Shown: positions 1 through 10,293, counted from the first letter of the stretch. The stretch: DNA of 64,000 nt from Planctomycetota bacterium (GCA_016872775.1 VGZA01000011.1:50069-114068); one strand, 5' to 3'. Made by a program: numbers and translations. The notes: generated from the letters alone by a model not told the origin.

Positions 1-711
1 GTCGAACAGCGCGGAACCGATCCGGACCATTGTGGCACCCTCGGCGATTGCCAGTTCGAAATCACCGCTCATTCCCATCGACAATTCCGCGGCTTCGGCA
101 TAGCCGTTGTGCTGCCAGCAATCGCGCAGTTCGCGCAGACGGGAGAACTCGCGGCGAACTTGCGTATCGTCGCTGTGCAGACCGGCCATCGCCATGAATC
201 CGCGCACGCGAAGGTTCTTTGCCGTTCGAAGTTCGGGCGGCACTTCCTGCAGTTCCTGCAGCGCGAAGCCATGCTTGGACGCATCCTGCGAGACATTGAC
301 CTCAAGTAACAGGTCGATGGTACGGCCGATCCGACTGGCCGCGGATTCGATTTCGCGAACCAGTCGCAGGCTGTCGGCGGAGTGAATCAGGTGTGTCAGC
401 GGCAGGGTGCGTTCGACTTTGTTCCGTTGCAAATGGCCGATCAGGTGCCAGCGCGGTTCGTAGAACTCGGCCGCGCGATGGAACGCGCGAAGTTCTTGCG
501 ACTTTTCCCATAAGGACTGCGGGCGGCTTTCGCCAAGATCGGTGCAACCACAGGCGCAGAGTGCGGCGATCTCCTCGACACGCACATATTTGGTCACGGC
601 GATCAGCCGCACGGAGTTTGGGTCGCGGCCGGCTTGCGCGGCGGCCGCGGCAATGCGCTGCTGGACAGACGCCAGATTGAGGGCGATTCGCTCTTGCCGC
701 TGTCGTTCCAT
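1..711 (-). CDS. yggS: YggS/PLPBP family pyridoxal-phosphate homeostasis protein (3' end outside window)
   Basis: Members of this family bind pyridoxal 5'-phosphate and buffer cellular PLP and amino acid pools; no catalytic reaction is established. The ATG at 711 opens a reading frame of 237 codons that runs off the window edge, so about the last 10 residues are missing. The PLP lysine is visible as Lys41 in AVTKY, and the phosphate-binding C-terminal block reads LSMGMSGDFELAIAEGAT followed by MVRIGSALFD, which is diagnostic. It lies 32 bp downstream of the hypothetical gene 744-2513 on the same strand, so the two may be co-transcribed. The length fits the usual 220-245 residues. The family assignment is secure; the true C-terminus cannot be seen. 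Confidence 0.93.
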   Translation of the reverse strand, partial: MERQRQERIALNLASVQQRIAAAAAQAGRDPNSVRLIAVTKYVRVEEIAALCACGCTDLGESRPQSLWEKSQELRAFHRAAEFYEPRWHLIGHLQRNKVERTLPLTHLIHSADSLRLVREIESAASRIGRTIDLLLEVNVSQDASKHGFALQELQEVPPELRTAKNLRVRGFMAMAGLHSDDTQVRREFSRLRELRDCWQHNGYAEAAELSMGMSGDFELAIAEGATMVRIGSALFD

Positions 712-743
712 GCCGGCGCGCCCCCGTCCCGCAACTCCTCGAA

Positions 744-2513
744 TTATTCGATTTCCACCAGCGTCTGGTAGATGCGTTTGGCCGGCAGGAATCGGCCAAG
801 GTAAAAATCGCAACAGACATTTTTTCCGAAAAATGTGCGATTGCCGCGCAGGCCAAGCTCGCGGTAGACCAGCCAGTGCTCCTCCGCCGATTCGGCGCGG
901 AATGCGGTCGCCTCGGACGGCGGCACCGGCAGCAGATTTTCCGCAACGGTCAGGCGTCGCCAGGTCCGTTGGCTGCGCACGCGGCGGGGCGCAAGGTCGA
1001 GTACCAGCGGAAAAAACGCCGCAGGCCCCGCCACCGTCTGCTCCAGAATCAGCCGTTGTTCGACTTCGACAAGCTGTCCTGATCGCGGATCGGCGCGCCA
1101 TTCTGGAATGGACAGTGGAAGCAGCGGAAACTTGCCATCCGCATGCACAAATCGGCCGTTACGCGTCTCCCGTTCCGGAACGAATCGCGTCCCGGACGAC
1201 AACGGCCATCGGGCCCGATAATCGATCCTCTCCGCGCGTTCCGCCGTGACGGAATCGGCCAGCAGAGCGAATTGGTGATGGCGTGCGATCACGAATTGCC
1301 GTTGCAACCTGCAGGCTCCCATCCGCAATTCGAGTTCCAGATACTCGATTTCATTGTCGGCATGCCAGCAGACATGCTCCCATTCGGACTCGGGGTGCTG
1401 CGGCTCCCCGTCGATGCGCAGTTCTTGATCCCAGCATCCGGCGATCAGCAAGCTTCGTCCGGCGGCCAGTCTCAGATTCAACTGTTGTCGCTCATGTTCA
1501 ACATCGATGCGGATCGCCGATTTTTGATGTCGATCCTGCAAGCGCCCGTACTGCCCGGCTTCCGAATAGTGACCGATCGGCGCCGCTCCTTCATGCCGGG
1601 CTCGCGGTCCCGTCACGCGGCCGTCGCGCACGGCCTGCTTGGGTCTTGCCGACTTCGTCGTTGGCTGTGCAAACGACTCGGTCACGGCCTGTTCAAACTG
1701 CCGCTGTGCAACTCGTGATGACGACCGCGACGGATCACGATGCGAAAATCCCGCGTTGCCGTTTAACGGTGCCGATCCCTGGTCAGCTGCTAACGAATCG
1801 TCTCCAAGGCGCGCCAAACGCCAATGCTCGGCGGCCCGACAGAGCCGCACCGACGGTGAAAGTTCGGGAAGCGAAAATCGCAAAGCCTTCGCGATCAATC
1901 CGCATCGAACCCAGGATGCGAGCAGCAGCGGCGCCGCGCGCCAGTAATCAGGGCTTTTCCAGCCGCCCTCGTCAATTGTCGATTCCAGGCACTCCACGAG
2001 ACGCTGCCGGGCACCGGCCAGATGTTCGGTTCCGATCAGCGACGGCGAAATTGCCGCGAGTGTCAGCGGCAGCTCGACCTGGATCCATTGTCGGTTCAGC
2101 AGGCTATCGACCGTCGGTGCGCCATCCGACTCGGGCGTTCCGTAGTCGTCGATCAGTTGGGCGAATTCCCGCGCCAGACCGGACGCGGATACTTGCGCGG
2201 CGTCGACCCAGTGTGCCCATGTCAGGCATTCGAGGCCGATGGCAGTTTCGTTAAGCCGTTCACCGAGCGTTAACAGCCATTCTTCAAAATCGTCCATTCC
2301 CGGTGCGGATCGGTTGTCATGGATGGCCGCCAGCCGGTCGAGCAGTTCGGCAAATTGGCCGTGGAGCCCCCAGGCGAGCGGCCGCGATCGCGGTGGGAAA
2401 AGGCTTCGGAATTCCGCTGCCGCGCGCAATCCCGATCGCGTGCTTCCCGCGGCGGGCCTGGAATGCGGCGCCTTCTTCGTCTTCGCTGCGATCGTCAATC
2501 CGTCAGGTGTCAT
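744..2513 (-). CDS. Conserved hypothetical protein, heparinase-II-like C-terminal half suspected
   Basis: A 589-residue protein I do not recognise with confidence. The frame is open upstream to 2756, but the ATG at 2513 is chosen because the extension is low-complexity and would overlap the promoter of the divergent gene at 2660. The N-terminal half is predicted helical and rich in Leu/Trp. Roughly residues 300-340 are Arg/Ser/Gln-rich and linker-like. The C-terminal 250 residues look beta-rich (for example RQFVIARHHQFALLADSV), reminiscent of the beta-sandwich of heparinase II/III-like proteins. No signal peptide is evident and no catalytic motif stands out. It precedes yggS by 32 bp. The heparinase comparison is inference only; a structure prediction would settle it. 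Confidence 0.6.
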   Translation of the reverse strand: MTPDGLTIAAKTKKAPHSRPAAGSTRSGLRAAAEFRSLFPPRSRPLAWGLHGQFAELLDRLAAIHDNRSAPGMDDFEEWLLTLGERLNETAIGLECLTWAHWVDAAQVSASGLAREFAQLIDDYGTPESDGAPTVDSLLNRQWIQVELPLTLAAISPSLIGTEHLAGARQRLVECLESTIDEGGWKSPDYWRAAPLLLASWVRCGLIAKALRFSLPELSPSVRLCRAAEHWRLARLGDDSLAADQGSAPLNGNAGFSHRDPSRSSSRVAQRQFEQAVTESFAQPTTKSARPKQAVRDGRVTGPRARHEGAAPIGHYSEAGQYGRLQDRHQKSAIRIDVEHERQQLNLRLAAGRSLLIAGCWDQELRIDGEPQHPESEWEHVCWHADNEIEYLELELRMGACRLQRQFVIARHHQFALLADSVTAERAERIDYRARWPLSSGTRFVPERETRNGRFVHADGKFPLLPLSIPEWRADPRSGQLVEVEQRLILEQTVAGPAAFFPLVLDLAPRRVRSQRTWRRLTVAENLLPVPPSEATAFRAESAEEHWLVYRELGLRGNRTFFGKNVCCDFYLGRFLPAKRIYQTLVEIE

Positions 2514-2659
2514 ACGTCGATACGTCCTGTCCGTTAAGGGAAGCGATCGTGCCTCCGCGTAATCATCACACGAACACGCATGGGCCGATTTGCCATCTGT
2601 TGGTGTTGTTTGGTATCCTATGTCCGGTTCGCATGCAAGTCTCCCGGGAGGGTTCCGCC

Positions 2660-3544
2660 ATGGTCCGTTGCTGGTCGTTTGTCGTTCGACTGCTCGTGGG
2701 CGTGCTGATGATTGCCAACGCCGCAATCGCGAATGCTGGCGACGAAAAACCCGCAAAACCTCAGAAACAGGCCGGCGAGCCGAGGGAGAAAGCGGCGGCG
2801 CCCGGCCGTCGCGGTATCGACGACAAGTTGTTCGCCGACCTGGATCCCGCCAGGAAAAACGCTGGATTCACGCAGCTGGGGGTCCATCAAGTCTGGATCG
2901 ACACCGATCGCAAAGTCATGGTGGCCGACGGCGTCGTCTGTCTTACGCAGGGGCTCCTGGAACTATTCGCGTGCCCCAAGGGGACCAAGGAGCATGAGTC
3001 CGCTTTGTCGCTGCAGACCGATGCGTTGACGATCCACGCGGGACTGCTGGCGATCGAGGCCGAAACAGGTTCGCCGGTAAAGTACGCTCCCGACTACAAA
3101 CCGGCCTCCGGCATGGTTGTCGATCTGATTGTGGTCTGGGCGGACGGGAGCGGCAAACGAAAACAGGTCCGGGCCCAGGAATGGGTCAAAAACCTCAAGA
3201 CGAAAAAGCCGCTGGATTTTGACTGGGTGTTTGCCGGCAGCGGATTTCATGTCGACGAAGACACCGGCGAACGATTTTACATGGCGAATTCAGGCGATCT
3301 GGTCTGCGTTTCGAATTTCGGCACCGCGACGCTGGACTTGCCCGTCCAGAGTTCCCAGGCGAACTCGGAATTGATGTTTGAGGCATTCACCGAGAACCTG
3401 CCGCCCAAGGGCACGCGTGTACGGCTGGTATTCCTGCCGCGCGTCGCGACGCAAGCGGGCGGCAAGGGAGAACGCAAGGACGCAAAAAAGGCCGGTTCGC
3501 AGCCGCCGGCGGCGAAAACGGTCGCTCCACCCAAGTCTCGATGA
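2660..3544 (+). CDS. Secreted YdjY-domain protein
   Basis: A 294-residue protein with an N-terminal signal peptide (hydrophobic core LLVGVLMIANAAIANA, cleavage near residue 26) followed by a Lys/Pro-rich linker. The body has the YdjY-like block: GVHQVWIDTDRKVMVADG, an FACPKGTKEHES segment and the LxIHAGLLAI stretch, typical of planctomycete periplasmic YdjY proteins, whose biochemical role is unknown. The C-terminus is a Lys/Pro/Ala-rich tail. The ATG at 2660 is preceded by a clear GGGAGG at 2646-2651. The in-frame ATG at 2633 lacks such a site and would spoil the signal peptide. The gene is divergent from 744-2513 and is followed 27 bp later by the exonuclease gene, so it may be the first gene of a short operon. 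Confidence 0.8.
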   Translation: MVRCWSFVVRLLVGVLMIANAAIANAGDEKPAKPQKQAGEPREKAAAPGRRGIDDKLFADLDPARKNAGFTQLGVHQVWIDTDRKVMVADGVVCLTQGLLELFACPKGTKEHESALSLQTDALTIHAGLLAIEAETGSPVKYAPDYKPASGMVVDLIVVWADGSGKRKQVRAQEWVKNLKTKKPLDFDWVFAGSGFHVDEDTGERFYMANSGDLVCVSNFGTATLDLPVQSSQANSELMFEAFTENLPPKGTRVRLVFLPRVATQAGGKGERKDAKKAGSQPPAAKTVAPPKSR

Positions 3545-3571
3545 ACCCGATTCGCTCCCGAAAGCCCTTCC

Positions 3572-4129
3572 ATGGCCCGGCAACTCGATTACGTTTTGAT
3601 CGTGGATGTCGAGTCGACATGCTGGGACGGGCAAGTGCCCCAGGGACAGATCAGTGAGATTATCGAGATTGGTCTCTGCACGGTAAACCTGCGATCGCTA
3701 CAGCGCGGCGACAAACGATCGATCCTGGTGCGGCCGGCCCGGTCGGACGTCGGCGCATTCTGTACGCGGCTCACCACCTTGACGCCCAGCCAGGTCGCCG
3801 GAGGGATGCCGCTGGGCGACGCTTTGCGGATCCTGGAGCACGACTATCGGTCGCGCGAACGGCTTTTTGCCAGTTGGGGAGACTACGACCGCAATCAATT
3901 CCAACGGAATTGCCGCGATTATGGTCTTGAGTATCCGTTTGGCCCGACACACCTCAATATCAAGAATCTGTTTTCTGTGGCGTTCGGACTCCCCAAGGAA
4001 CTGGGAATTCCCGAGGCCTGCGAGAAAATGGGGATCCCGCTGGAAGGAACGCTGCATCGGGGCGTGGATGACGCCTGGAACATCGCGCAACTCTTCTGCG
4101 GACTGCTCAAAAAGACGCGTGCAGAGTGA
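3572..4129 (+). CDS. DEDDh-family 3'-5' exonuclease
   Basis: A 185-residue stand-alone exonuclease domain of the RNase T/DnaQ superfamily, expected to remove nucleotides from DNA or RNA 3' ends using two divalent metals. ExoI is DVEST with Asp12 and Glu14. ExoII is the GDYDRNQ block around residue 110. ExoIII is H162-x4-D167 in HRGVDDAWN. The start YVLIVDVESTCWDG resembles the Eri1/KapD branch. Nothing is fused to it, and the length matches single-domain members. Its last 23 bp overlap the 3' end of the convergent hemQ gene, so the two transcripts must terminate inside each other or read through. The substrate cannot be predicted from sequence. Confidence 0.85.
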   Translation: MARQLDYVLIVDVESTCWDGQVPQGQISEIIEIGLCTVNLRSLQRGDKRSILVRPARSDVGAFCTRLTTLTPSQVAGGMPLGDALRILEHDYRSRERLFASWGDYDRNQFQRNCRDYGLEYPFGPTHLNIKNLFSVAFGLPKELGIPEACEKMGIPLEGTLHRGVDDAWNIAQLFCGLLKKTRAE

Positions 4130-4967
4130 GCCGGCAATGCCGCAGCATTTCACCCGGCGACACGACGTAACTGGTATAGAACGGGCCAAACTCGCCATAC
4201 CGCGCGCTGGCCTCATCAAACCGCATTCGATAGACGATTTCGGTCAGGAACTGCGGATTGGCCGCCCAAAGGGTTACGCCCCATTCCCAATCGTCGAGAC
4301 CGACACCGACCGTGATCAACTGGGACACGCGGCCGGCGAATTCCATCCCGCTCCGCGCGTGTTCCGCCATCAGGCGGTTCCGTTCCGAAAATGGCACCCT
4401 AAACCAGTTCTCGCCAACCTTACGCTTTTTGTTCATCGGGTAAAAGCATGTCACCGGCCAAGGTGGGAAATCAGGCGTCAGCCGCTGCTTTCGCATGAAC
4501 GGTTCCCGATCGCGATAGGCTTTGACTTTGGCAAGGTAGGCGGGCGAATCGGCCTGCTCACCCTCGGCCACCAGACGCTGCGCGTACTGTTCGACGCTGG
4601 GCACATATTCGGAAATTTCGGAGATCGAGACGAACGAATAGACGGGTTCCAGCGCCTGTCCCAGCAAGCCGGCGAGCAGTCGCTGGTGAATCGATCCGAT
4701 CCGCAGCGGATCCGGGTCCATGATCATCAGCGAAAAATCCGCCTTATGACCGCTGACGACGCTGGTCTGCAATCGGGCCGGCGCTTCGGCGCCGGCCGGA
4801 TCAAGAATCGCAGCAAATTCCTGGGCGCCGCGTAACACTGCGGATGCGCCGATCGCCGCCAGAACGTCGCGGCGGAACCGGTAATAAAGGTGCTGACAAT
4901 GCCAGCCCTCTTTGGGACGCGTGGAAACTTCAACGGGGGTCGGAGCATGCGGACGCGTCGAATTCAT
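4107..4967 (-). CDS. hemQ: Coproheme decarboxylase, chlorite dismutase family (HemQ/ChdC)
   Basis: HemQ converts iron-coproporphyrin III to heme b by two peroxide-dependent decarboxylations, the last step of the coproporphyrin branch of heme synthesis. The 286-residue length is slightly above the usual 250. The signature YPMNKKR places the catalytic Tyr at 176 and the propionate-binding Lys at 180. The proximal heme ligand is His203 in MAEHARSG. The family block DDWEWGVTLWA follows at 225-235. The ATG at 4967 has GAGG just upstream; an in-frame TTG at 4988 is possible but less likely. The gene is tail-to-tail with the exonuclease (23-bp overlap). Other heme genes are not in the window. Confidence 0.92.
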   Translation of the reverse strand: MNSTRPHAPTPVEVSTRPKEGWHCQHLYYRFRRDVLAAIGASAVLRGAQEFAAILDPAGAEAPARLQTSVVSGHKADFSLMIMDPDPLRIGSIHQRLLAGLLGQALEPVYSFVSISEISEYVPSVEQYAQRLVAEGEQADSPAYLAKVKAYRDREPFMRKQRLTPDFPPWPVTCFYPMNKKRKVGENWFRVPFSERNRLMAEHARSGMEFAGRVSQLITVGVGLDDWEWGVTLWAANPQFLTEIVYRMRFDEASARYGEFGPFYTSYVVSPGEMLRHCRLTLHASF

Positions 4968-5000
4968 AGTGCCTCGATCGATTTCCAAGTAGGTTCCACT

Positions 5001-5774
<774 letters not shown>

Positions 5775-5946
5775 CGACTCGCTTCCCGCGGCTTTGCTGC
5801 GTCTATTGTCGATTTTGGACCCTGGCCGTCAACCGTGGGTCAGGCCTGGCCTTCGATGAATCGCCGCTAGTTTGGTTGCATTCGCGACGTTTCTCCGCTA
5901 CTTGTATAGTCTCGAACCGACGCCGTACCGAAAAGGAAATGTTCGC

Positions 5947-6366
5947 ATGTCGAATGAAATGGCTGTAGCCGCAGCCCCGGTCGCCGCTGCCGAAAAACGG
6001 ATCTTGCTTGTCGATGACGACGCGGAAATCGTGGAAGCAATCAAGTTCGCTCTGGAATCGAAAGGGTTTAAGGTCCTGATCGCTCGCGATGGTAACCAAG
6101 GGCTGGCGATGGCGGAACGAGAAGACCCCGACCTGATGATCCTGGACATGATGATGCCCAAGCGGAGCGGATTTCTGGTGCTGGAGAAGCTGCGGCGTTC
6201 GCGCCCCGTACCGATGCGGATCATTATGATCACCGCCAACGAAGGCAGCCGCCACAAGGCGTATGCCGAAATGTTGGGGGTCGATGAGTACTTGCGCAAA
6301 CCGTTCGCAATGGATCGGCTGGTCGACAGTGTGAACAAGTTGTTGAACCCGGCCCAGAAAGAGTGA
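5947..6366 (+). CDS. Single-domain response regulator (CheY-like receiver)
   Basis: A 139-residue protein consisting of a short Ala-rich N-terminus and one receiver domain, with no output domain. Acidic residues Asp23-Asp25 sit at the end of strand 1 (LLVDDDAE), the phosphoacceptor is Asp67 in LMILDMMMP, the switch Thr is Thr96 in MITANEG, and the conserved Lys is Lys118 in LRKPF. It would act as a phospho-relay partner or a diffusible signal. No histidine kinase is adjacent. The start ATG at 5947 follows an AAAGGAA site; the frame is open further upstream but without recognisable sequence. The neighbours are not functionally informative. Confidence 0.9.
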   Translation: MSNEMAVAAAPVAAAEKRILLVDDDAEIVEAIKFALESKGFKVLIARDGNQGLAMAEREDPDLMILDMMMPKRSGFLVLEKLRRSRPVPMRIIMITANEGSRHKAYAEMLGVDEYLRKPFAMDRLVDSVNKLLNPAQKE

Positions 6367-6369
6367 TTT

Positions 6370-7584
6370 TCAGGCGGCCGTGCGCCGGGGATCGTTATCG
6401 CGCCGAGGTGGTGTTCCCCGCGGGTTGCCCGCTGTGCCCGTCTTCCCCGTCTCCGGCCCGCATGCCCACAGCTTCGCGCCGTGCGGCGTCTTGACCGCTA
6501 ACGCTCGCATGCTGCGCAGAAATGCCAATAGCGCCGCCCCCATCGAAGAATAGACCACTTGCCGGTACGGGGAATCGGCCGGCAGGCCCGCCATGATCCG
6601 GCGATGAGCGATCCCCATGTTGTGGTACGGCAGCGCTGGAAACAGGTGGTGCAAAGCGTGGTAGCGCAATCCGAGCGGACAGACGATTTCGGTTCCGACA
6701 GAATCCCCTACGATATCGACGGAATCGAGTAACTGTTCCTGATGGCTCAACGGCGCGCCAAGACTTTGATAGCGGTGAGCTACCAGCGTTCGCAGATGAT
6801 TCAGGACCAGGATTCCCACCGCGATCGCATACAACTGCAGCGGACGCCAGGCTTGATCCCAGCTTGCGTTGGGAAACAGTTTCCGCCAATACTGCGACTG
6901 CGAGGCGAGCCAGGGCATTCCCGCCGCAAAAAACACCATCCCCCAGATCCGCAGGCTGCAGGCGATGTCGACACACGCCCATACCGCGCGGCGGTCGTCC
7001 GGTCGAATTTCACGTCGATGCCGAAAATTGATGGCATTGGATGACATCCGTTCCAGAACCCACTGTCGGATCGCCGGATGGAGAAACGATACCGGAACCA
7101 CCAGCAGGAATCGCAACGCGAAATAGATCGGCAGCAGGAACGGCTGCAGAAAAAACGTCACGACGCGATACCAGGGACCATGGCCCAACGGCAAGTACTC
7201 GGCGTCCTGGTTCGTGCCGTAAGTCTGCGTGTTGTGGTGCTCGATGTGAACTTCGTACAGAAAGGACGGTGTCAGCATCGGTATCCCGGCCAGCAGGTTC
7301 CATCCCACTTTGAACGCAGTCATCTCCCCCCGGCGAAAATGAACGATCTCGTGCATGAAAATCGCGACCCGGTAAAGGGCCGCCACGGCAAGACAAAAAC
7401 AGACGATTTGACGCAGCGATAGAACATTGGCCGTCAGATACACCGATGCGGCGGTATAGCCAACGGTCAACGTCAGCAGAAAGTCGACCCAATAAATCAA
7501 TCGATTGGGGCGAAAAAGGTCGCTGACCTGGCTGCGCAGCTGCGCTACGGACAACTTTTGCGGATTGGTCGACTTCGATTCCAT
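6370..7584 (-). CDS. Membrane fatty acid desaturase
   Basis: A 404-residue integral membrane di-iron desaturase, expected to insert a double bond in acyl chains using oxygen and a reductant. The three histidine boxes are present: H78EIVH82, H113IEHH117 and HALHH near residue 300. Hydrophobic segments lie around 30-52, 58-78 and 98-110, with two more between the second and third boxes. The start at 7584 is set by GAGG six bases upstream; longer in-frame extensions lack this. The C-terminal 40 residues are charged and Pro/Gly-rich and probably cytosolic. It is convergent with the response regulator (3-bp gap). Carotenoid ketolase/hydroxylase relatives share this fold, but the box spacing fits an acyl-lipid desaturase. 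Confidence 0.85.
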   Translation of the reverse strand: MESKSTNPQKLSVAQLRSQVSDLFRPNRLIYWVDFLLTLTVGYTAASVYLTANVLSLRQIVCFCLAVAALYRVAIFMHEIVHFRRGEMTAFKVGWNLLAGIPMLTPSFLYEVHIEHHNTQTYGTNQDAEYLPLGHGPWYRVVTFFLQPFLLPIYFALRFLLVVPVSFLHPAIRQWVLERMSSNAINFRHRREIRPDDRRAVWACVDIACSLRIWGMVFFAAGMPWLASQSQYWRKLFPNASWDQAWRPLQLYAIAVGILVLNHLRTLVAHRYQSLGAPLSHQEQLLDSVDIVGDSVGTEIVCPLGLRYHALHHLFPALPYHNMGIAHRRIMAGLPADSPYRQVVYSSMGAALLAFLRSMRALAVKTPHGAKLWACGPETGKTGTAGNPRGTPPRRDNDPRRTAA

Positions 7585-7942
7585 TCTTTCCTCAACCGAA
7601 TTCCTTTGCGGAGCACCGGCATATGCCGCGTGCCGGCCCGACCGCCTCAACGCCATCCAGACTTGCGGGAGACGCAGATGTCGCATCACTACGGATATCG
7701 GTAGCAGGCCCCGCGAAGGCTTAAATTTGGACCGATCGTCCCCAAACTCGATGTTAATCTGGGAAGTTCAGGCAGCCTCTTGCATCGCGCCGAAACCAAG
7801 TGGAACCGATGCACGTCCCGGCACCAGCCAAAAAAACGTCGCGCCTGGAGCGCCCGACGGACGCAAAATCGTTGAGTCCCCCGGAGCCGACCGCTAAGAT
7901 AGACGGGGCACCTGCCGAGCGCACCAAAGCAAGGGATTCTCC
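7585..7942. other. Intergenic region between divergent genes, no gene seen
   Basis: This 358-bp gap separates the desaturase start and the start of the gene at 7943 and must hold both promoters. Frames through it are open but show no recognisable protein. AAGGGA at 7931-7936 is the ribosome binding site of the downstream gene. No convincing -35/-10 pair or structured leader was found. Confidence 0.5.
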
Positions 7943-8683
7943 ATGACCGCCTCCTTCGGCCAACTCGTGCTGGCACTCTGCCTGACAATTAACGTCGAGC
8001 CGTCGACCGTCACGGAACCGTCGCCTTCGGTCAAAAACCTTCGGGACTTCGAACTCCAGGTCAATGCGACAATTAAGCAGGCCCGGCTGGCCCGATCGAT
8101 GAATCAGAAAAAAGCCGCGATTTTCGACCTGGTCGATTTGCACCGCGAAATCGTCGGCGATACACGCTTCCAGGAAAGCGATACGCTGCGTCACCTGCGC
8201 GGCCGTGTGGCATCGGTATTGATCGATTTCAAGTCCGATTTGACGCGACAGGCTCGTAACGGCCAACTCCGTAAGACCGCGCGGCCACCTGCCGCGGGCG
8301 ACGTCCATGATGCGGCGAGCGACGCCGTGGGCGATGCGATGCGCGATCAAATCCGCCTCGTCAGCGGCTCACTGGGCGGGCCGGTCAGCTTGCTGCAGCC
8401 ACAATCCCGTCTTCCCTACGATGATTCCAGCAGAATCGATCGCCAGCGCAACGAAGGTTCCGTCGGCGGTGCCACAGCCCAGGGTGCCGGCGGTGGAGTG
8501 GTTTCCGATGACGGTCCCGGCCTGATTTCCCTTATCCAACGAACGATTCGACCCGAGTTCTGGGACGTCAATGGCGGCCCAGGGACGATCATCTACTGGG
8601 ATACCTGGCACTGCCTGATCGTCCGAGCCACCGCCGAGGTTCACCATCAAATTGGTGGACTGGCCGGCGGCTTGCGCCAGTAA
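7943..8683 (+). CDS. Hypothetical planctomycete protein with C-terminal secretin-like short domain
   Basis: A 246-residue protein with a short hydrophobic N-terminus (probable signal, LVLALCLTINVEPS). A helical region follows at about 30-100, then a Gly/Ala-rich linker. The C-terminal block is LISLIQRTIRPEFWDVNGGPG then LIVRATAEVHHQIGGL. This ISLIxxTIxPxxWDxNGGxG...VxxTxxVHxQIxxL pattern recurs at the C-terminus of planctomycete secreted proteins and resembles the short STN/secretin N-domain fold; that is inference. The ATG at 7943 has AAGGGA upstream. It is followed 116 bp later by a DUF1501 gene, so co-transcription is possible but not shown. Function unknown. Confidence 0.65.
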   Translation: MTASFGQLVLALCLTINVEPSTVTEPSPSVKNLRDFELQVNATIKQARLARSMNQKKAAIFDLVDLHREIVGDTRFQESDTLRHLRGRVASVLIDFKSDLTRQARNGQLRKTARPPAAGDVHDAASDAVGDAMRDQIRLVSGSLGGPVSLLQPQSRLPYDDSSRIDRQRNEGSVGGATAQGAGGGVVSDDGPGLISLIQRTIRPEFWDVNGGPGTIIYWDTWHCLIVRATAEVHHQIGGLAGGLRQ

Positions 8684-8799
8684 TCTGCGACCGGCCGACC
8701 GCCATCCTGGTTCGGTGGCTGACAAACGTTTTTGCCCAAGCATAGCGGTCTGATAAACTGCAACTTTGCCCGCTGCCGTCGTCCGACCAGGAGTTCCGT

Positions 8800-10293
8800 A
8801 TGCCACGATCCGTTTCTGACCATCCGATCATCGATCGGCGAACGATGCTCCAGGCAGGATCGGTGGGTCTGTTGGGACTCGGAATGAACCATGTTTCCGC
8901 GTTACGCGCCGCCGACGTGATCGCGGACGGGAGCGTCGGCGGTACGGCGTCGTCGATCATATTCATATTTCTTTCCGGAGGTTTAACGCAGCACGACAGC
9001 TTTGATCCAAAACCGGACGCACCGCAGGAGATTCGTGGTGAGTTTTCCCCGATTGCGACCGCAACGCCGGGTGTCCTTGTTTGCGAACATCTGCCGATGC
9101 TGGCGGCTCGCAGCAATAACTGGAGCCTCATCCGCTCGCTTACGACGCCCTATAACGAACACTCGCAAGGCCATACATCGTTGCTGACCGGCCGCACGCC
9201 CATGCCGCCCGGCTACAGCCCGGTGCTGCCGCAGTCCTCCGACTGGCCGTCGATCGCGTCGGTTGTCGGTGACGCGCTGCCCAAACGCGTCAATAACCTC
9301 CCGCCCGCCGTCGTACTCCCGGAACGGCTGATTCACAACTCCGGACGGATCTTGCCCGGCCAGTTCGGTGGTCAGATGGGTAGTCGCCGCGATCCCTGGT
9401 TCATCGAAGCTTCGCCGTATAATTCCAAGTCGTACGGCGCCTATCCGGATTACGAATTTCACTTTGTTCGGGGAAGAGAACGTAACGAAAACCTGAAATT
9501 TCAGTCACCCAACCTCAGCCTGCCACAAGGGCTCAGTCGTTCGCGACTGGCGGACCGCAATGGTCTGCGCGAACTGCTGGGGCGGCAACGCCGGGATCTC
9601 GACCTGGCAGCTTCGATCGAGTCGTTCGACCGGCATCGTCAGGCAGCCATTTCGCTGCTGACCGAGTCCAGCGTGCAGCGGGCATTTGACGTGCACAATG
9701 CCGACCCTGCCTTGCTCGACCGCTACGGACGCAACGCGTTCGGCTGGTCGCTGTTGATGGCCAGGCAACTGGTTCAAGCCGGTGTCAACCTGGTGCAGGT
9801 GAACCTTGGCAATAACGAATCGTGGGATACCCACGACAACAACTTCCCCTTGCTGCGAGACTGCCTGCTGCCGCCTACCGACCGAGGAGTCTCCGCGTTG
9901 CTCGACGATCTTCAGTCGCTGGGAATGCTCGAAAAGACTCTGATCGTAATGGTCGGCGAAATGGGACGCACGCCCAAAGTGAATTCCGCAAACCGCAGTC
10001 CTGGTGCCAAAGCGGGCCGAGACCATTGGGGCGCCGTCCAAACGGTATTTGTCGCTGGCGGTGGCACGCAAGGCGGAACCGTGATCGGCGCATCCGATAA
10101 GAACGGTGCCTACCCGGCAACCGATGCGCAGCGACCGGAGAATCTGGCGGCGACGATCTATCACGCGCTGGGGATTCCCCGCACGGCCGTTTGGAAAGAT
10201 GAGTTGGATCGCCCGCACCCGATCTACCATGGAGATCCGATCGCTGCTCTATTTTCTGAATCGGCGATTTTGAATCCTGCCGTGCGAGGATGA
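8800..10293 (+). CDS. DUF1501 protein, Tat-like signal
   Basis: A 497-residue member of the DUF1501 family, an alkaline-phosphatase-superfamily-like group greatly expanded in Planctomycetes, of unknown substrate. The N-terminus IDRRTMLQAGSVGLLGLG is a twin-arginine-type export signal. Family motifs: FIFLSGGLTQHDSFDPKPDAP, then SWDTHDNN, VMVGEMGRTP, GRDHWGAVQT and a final LGIP...RPHPIYHG block. The strong CAGGAG site six bases before the ATG fixes the start. Its stop overlaps the ATG of the next gene by ATGA, so the two are translationally coupled. Unlike the two DUF1501 genes later in the window, it is not preceded by a PSCyt1/DUF1549 gene. Confidence 0.9.
   Translation: MPRSVSDHPIIDRRTMLQAGSVGLLGLGMNHVSALRAADVIADGSVGGTASSIIFIFLSGGLTQHDSFDPKPDAPQEIRGEFSPIATATPGVLVCEHLPMLAARSNNWSLIRSLTTPYNEHSQGHTSLLTGRTPMPPGYSPVLPQSSDWPSIASVVGDALPKRVNNLPPAVVLPERLIHNSGRILPGQFGGQMGSRRDPWFIEASPYNSKSYGAYPDYEFHFVRGRERNENLKFQSPNLSLPQGLSRSRLADRNGLRELLGRQRRDLDLAASIESFDRHRQAAISLLTESSVQRAFDVHNADPALLDRYGRNAFGWSLLMARQLVQAGVNLVQVNLGNNESWDTHDNNFPLLRDCLLPPTDRGVSALLDDLQSLGMLEKTLIVMVGEMGRTPKVNSANRSPGAKAGRDHWGAVQTVFVAGGGTQGGTVIGASDKNGAYPATDAQRPENLAATIYHALGIPRTAVWKDELDRPHPIYHGDPIAALFSESAILNPAVRG

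Noticed and set aside
302..946. Open frame of 214 codons on the minus strand
   Set aside because: Arg/Pro-rich out-of-frame shadow of yggS and the upstream hypothetical gene; no conserved motif.
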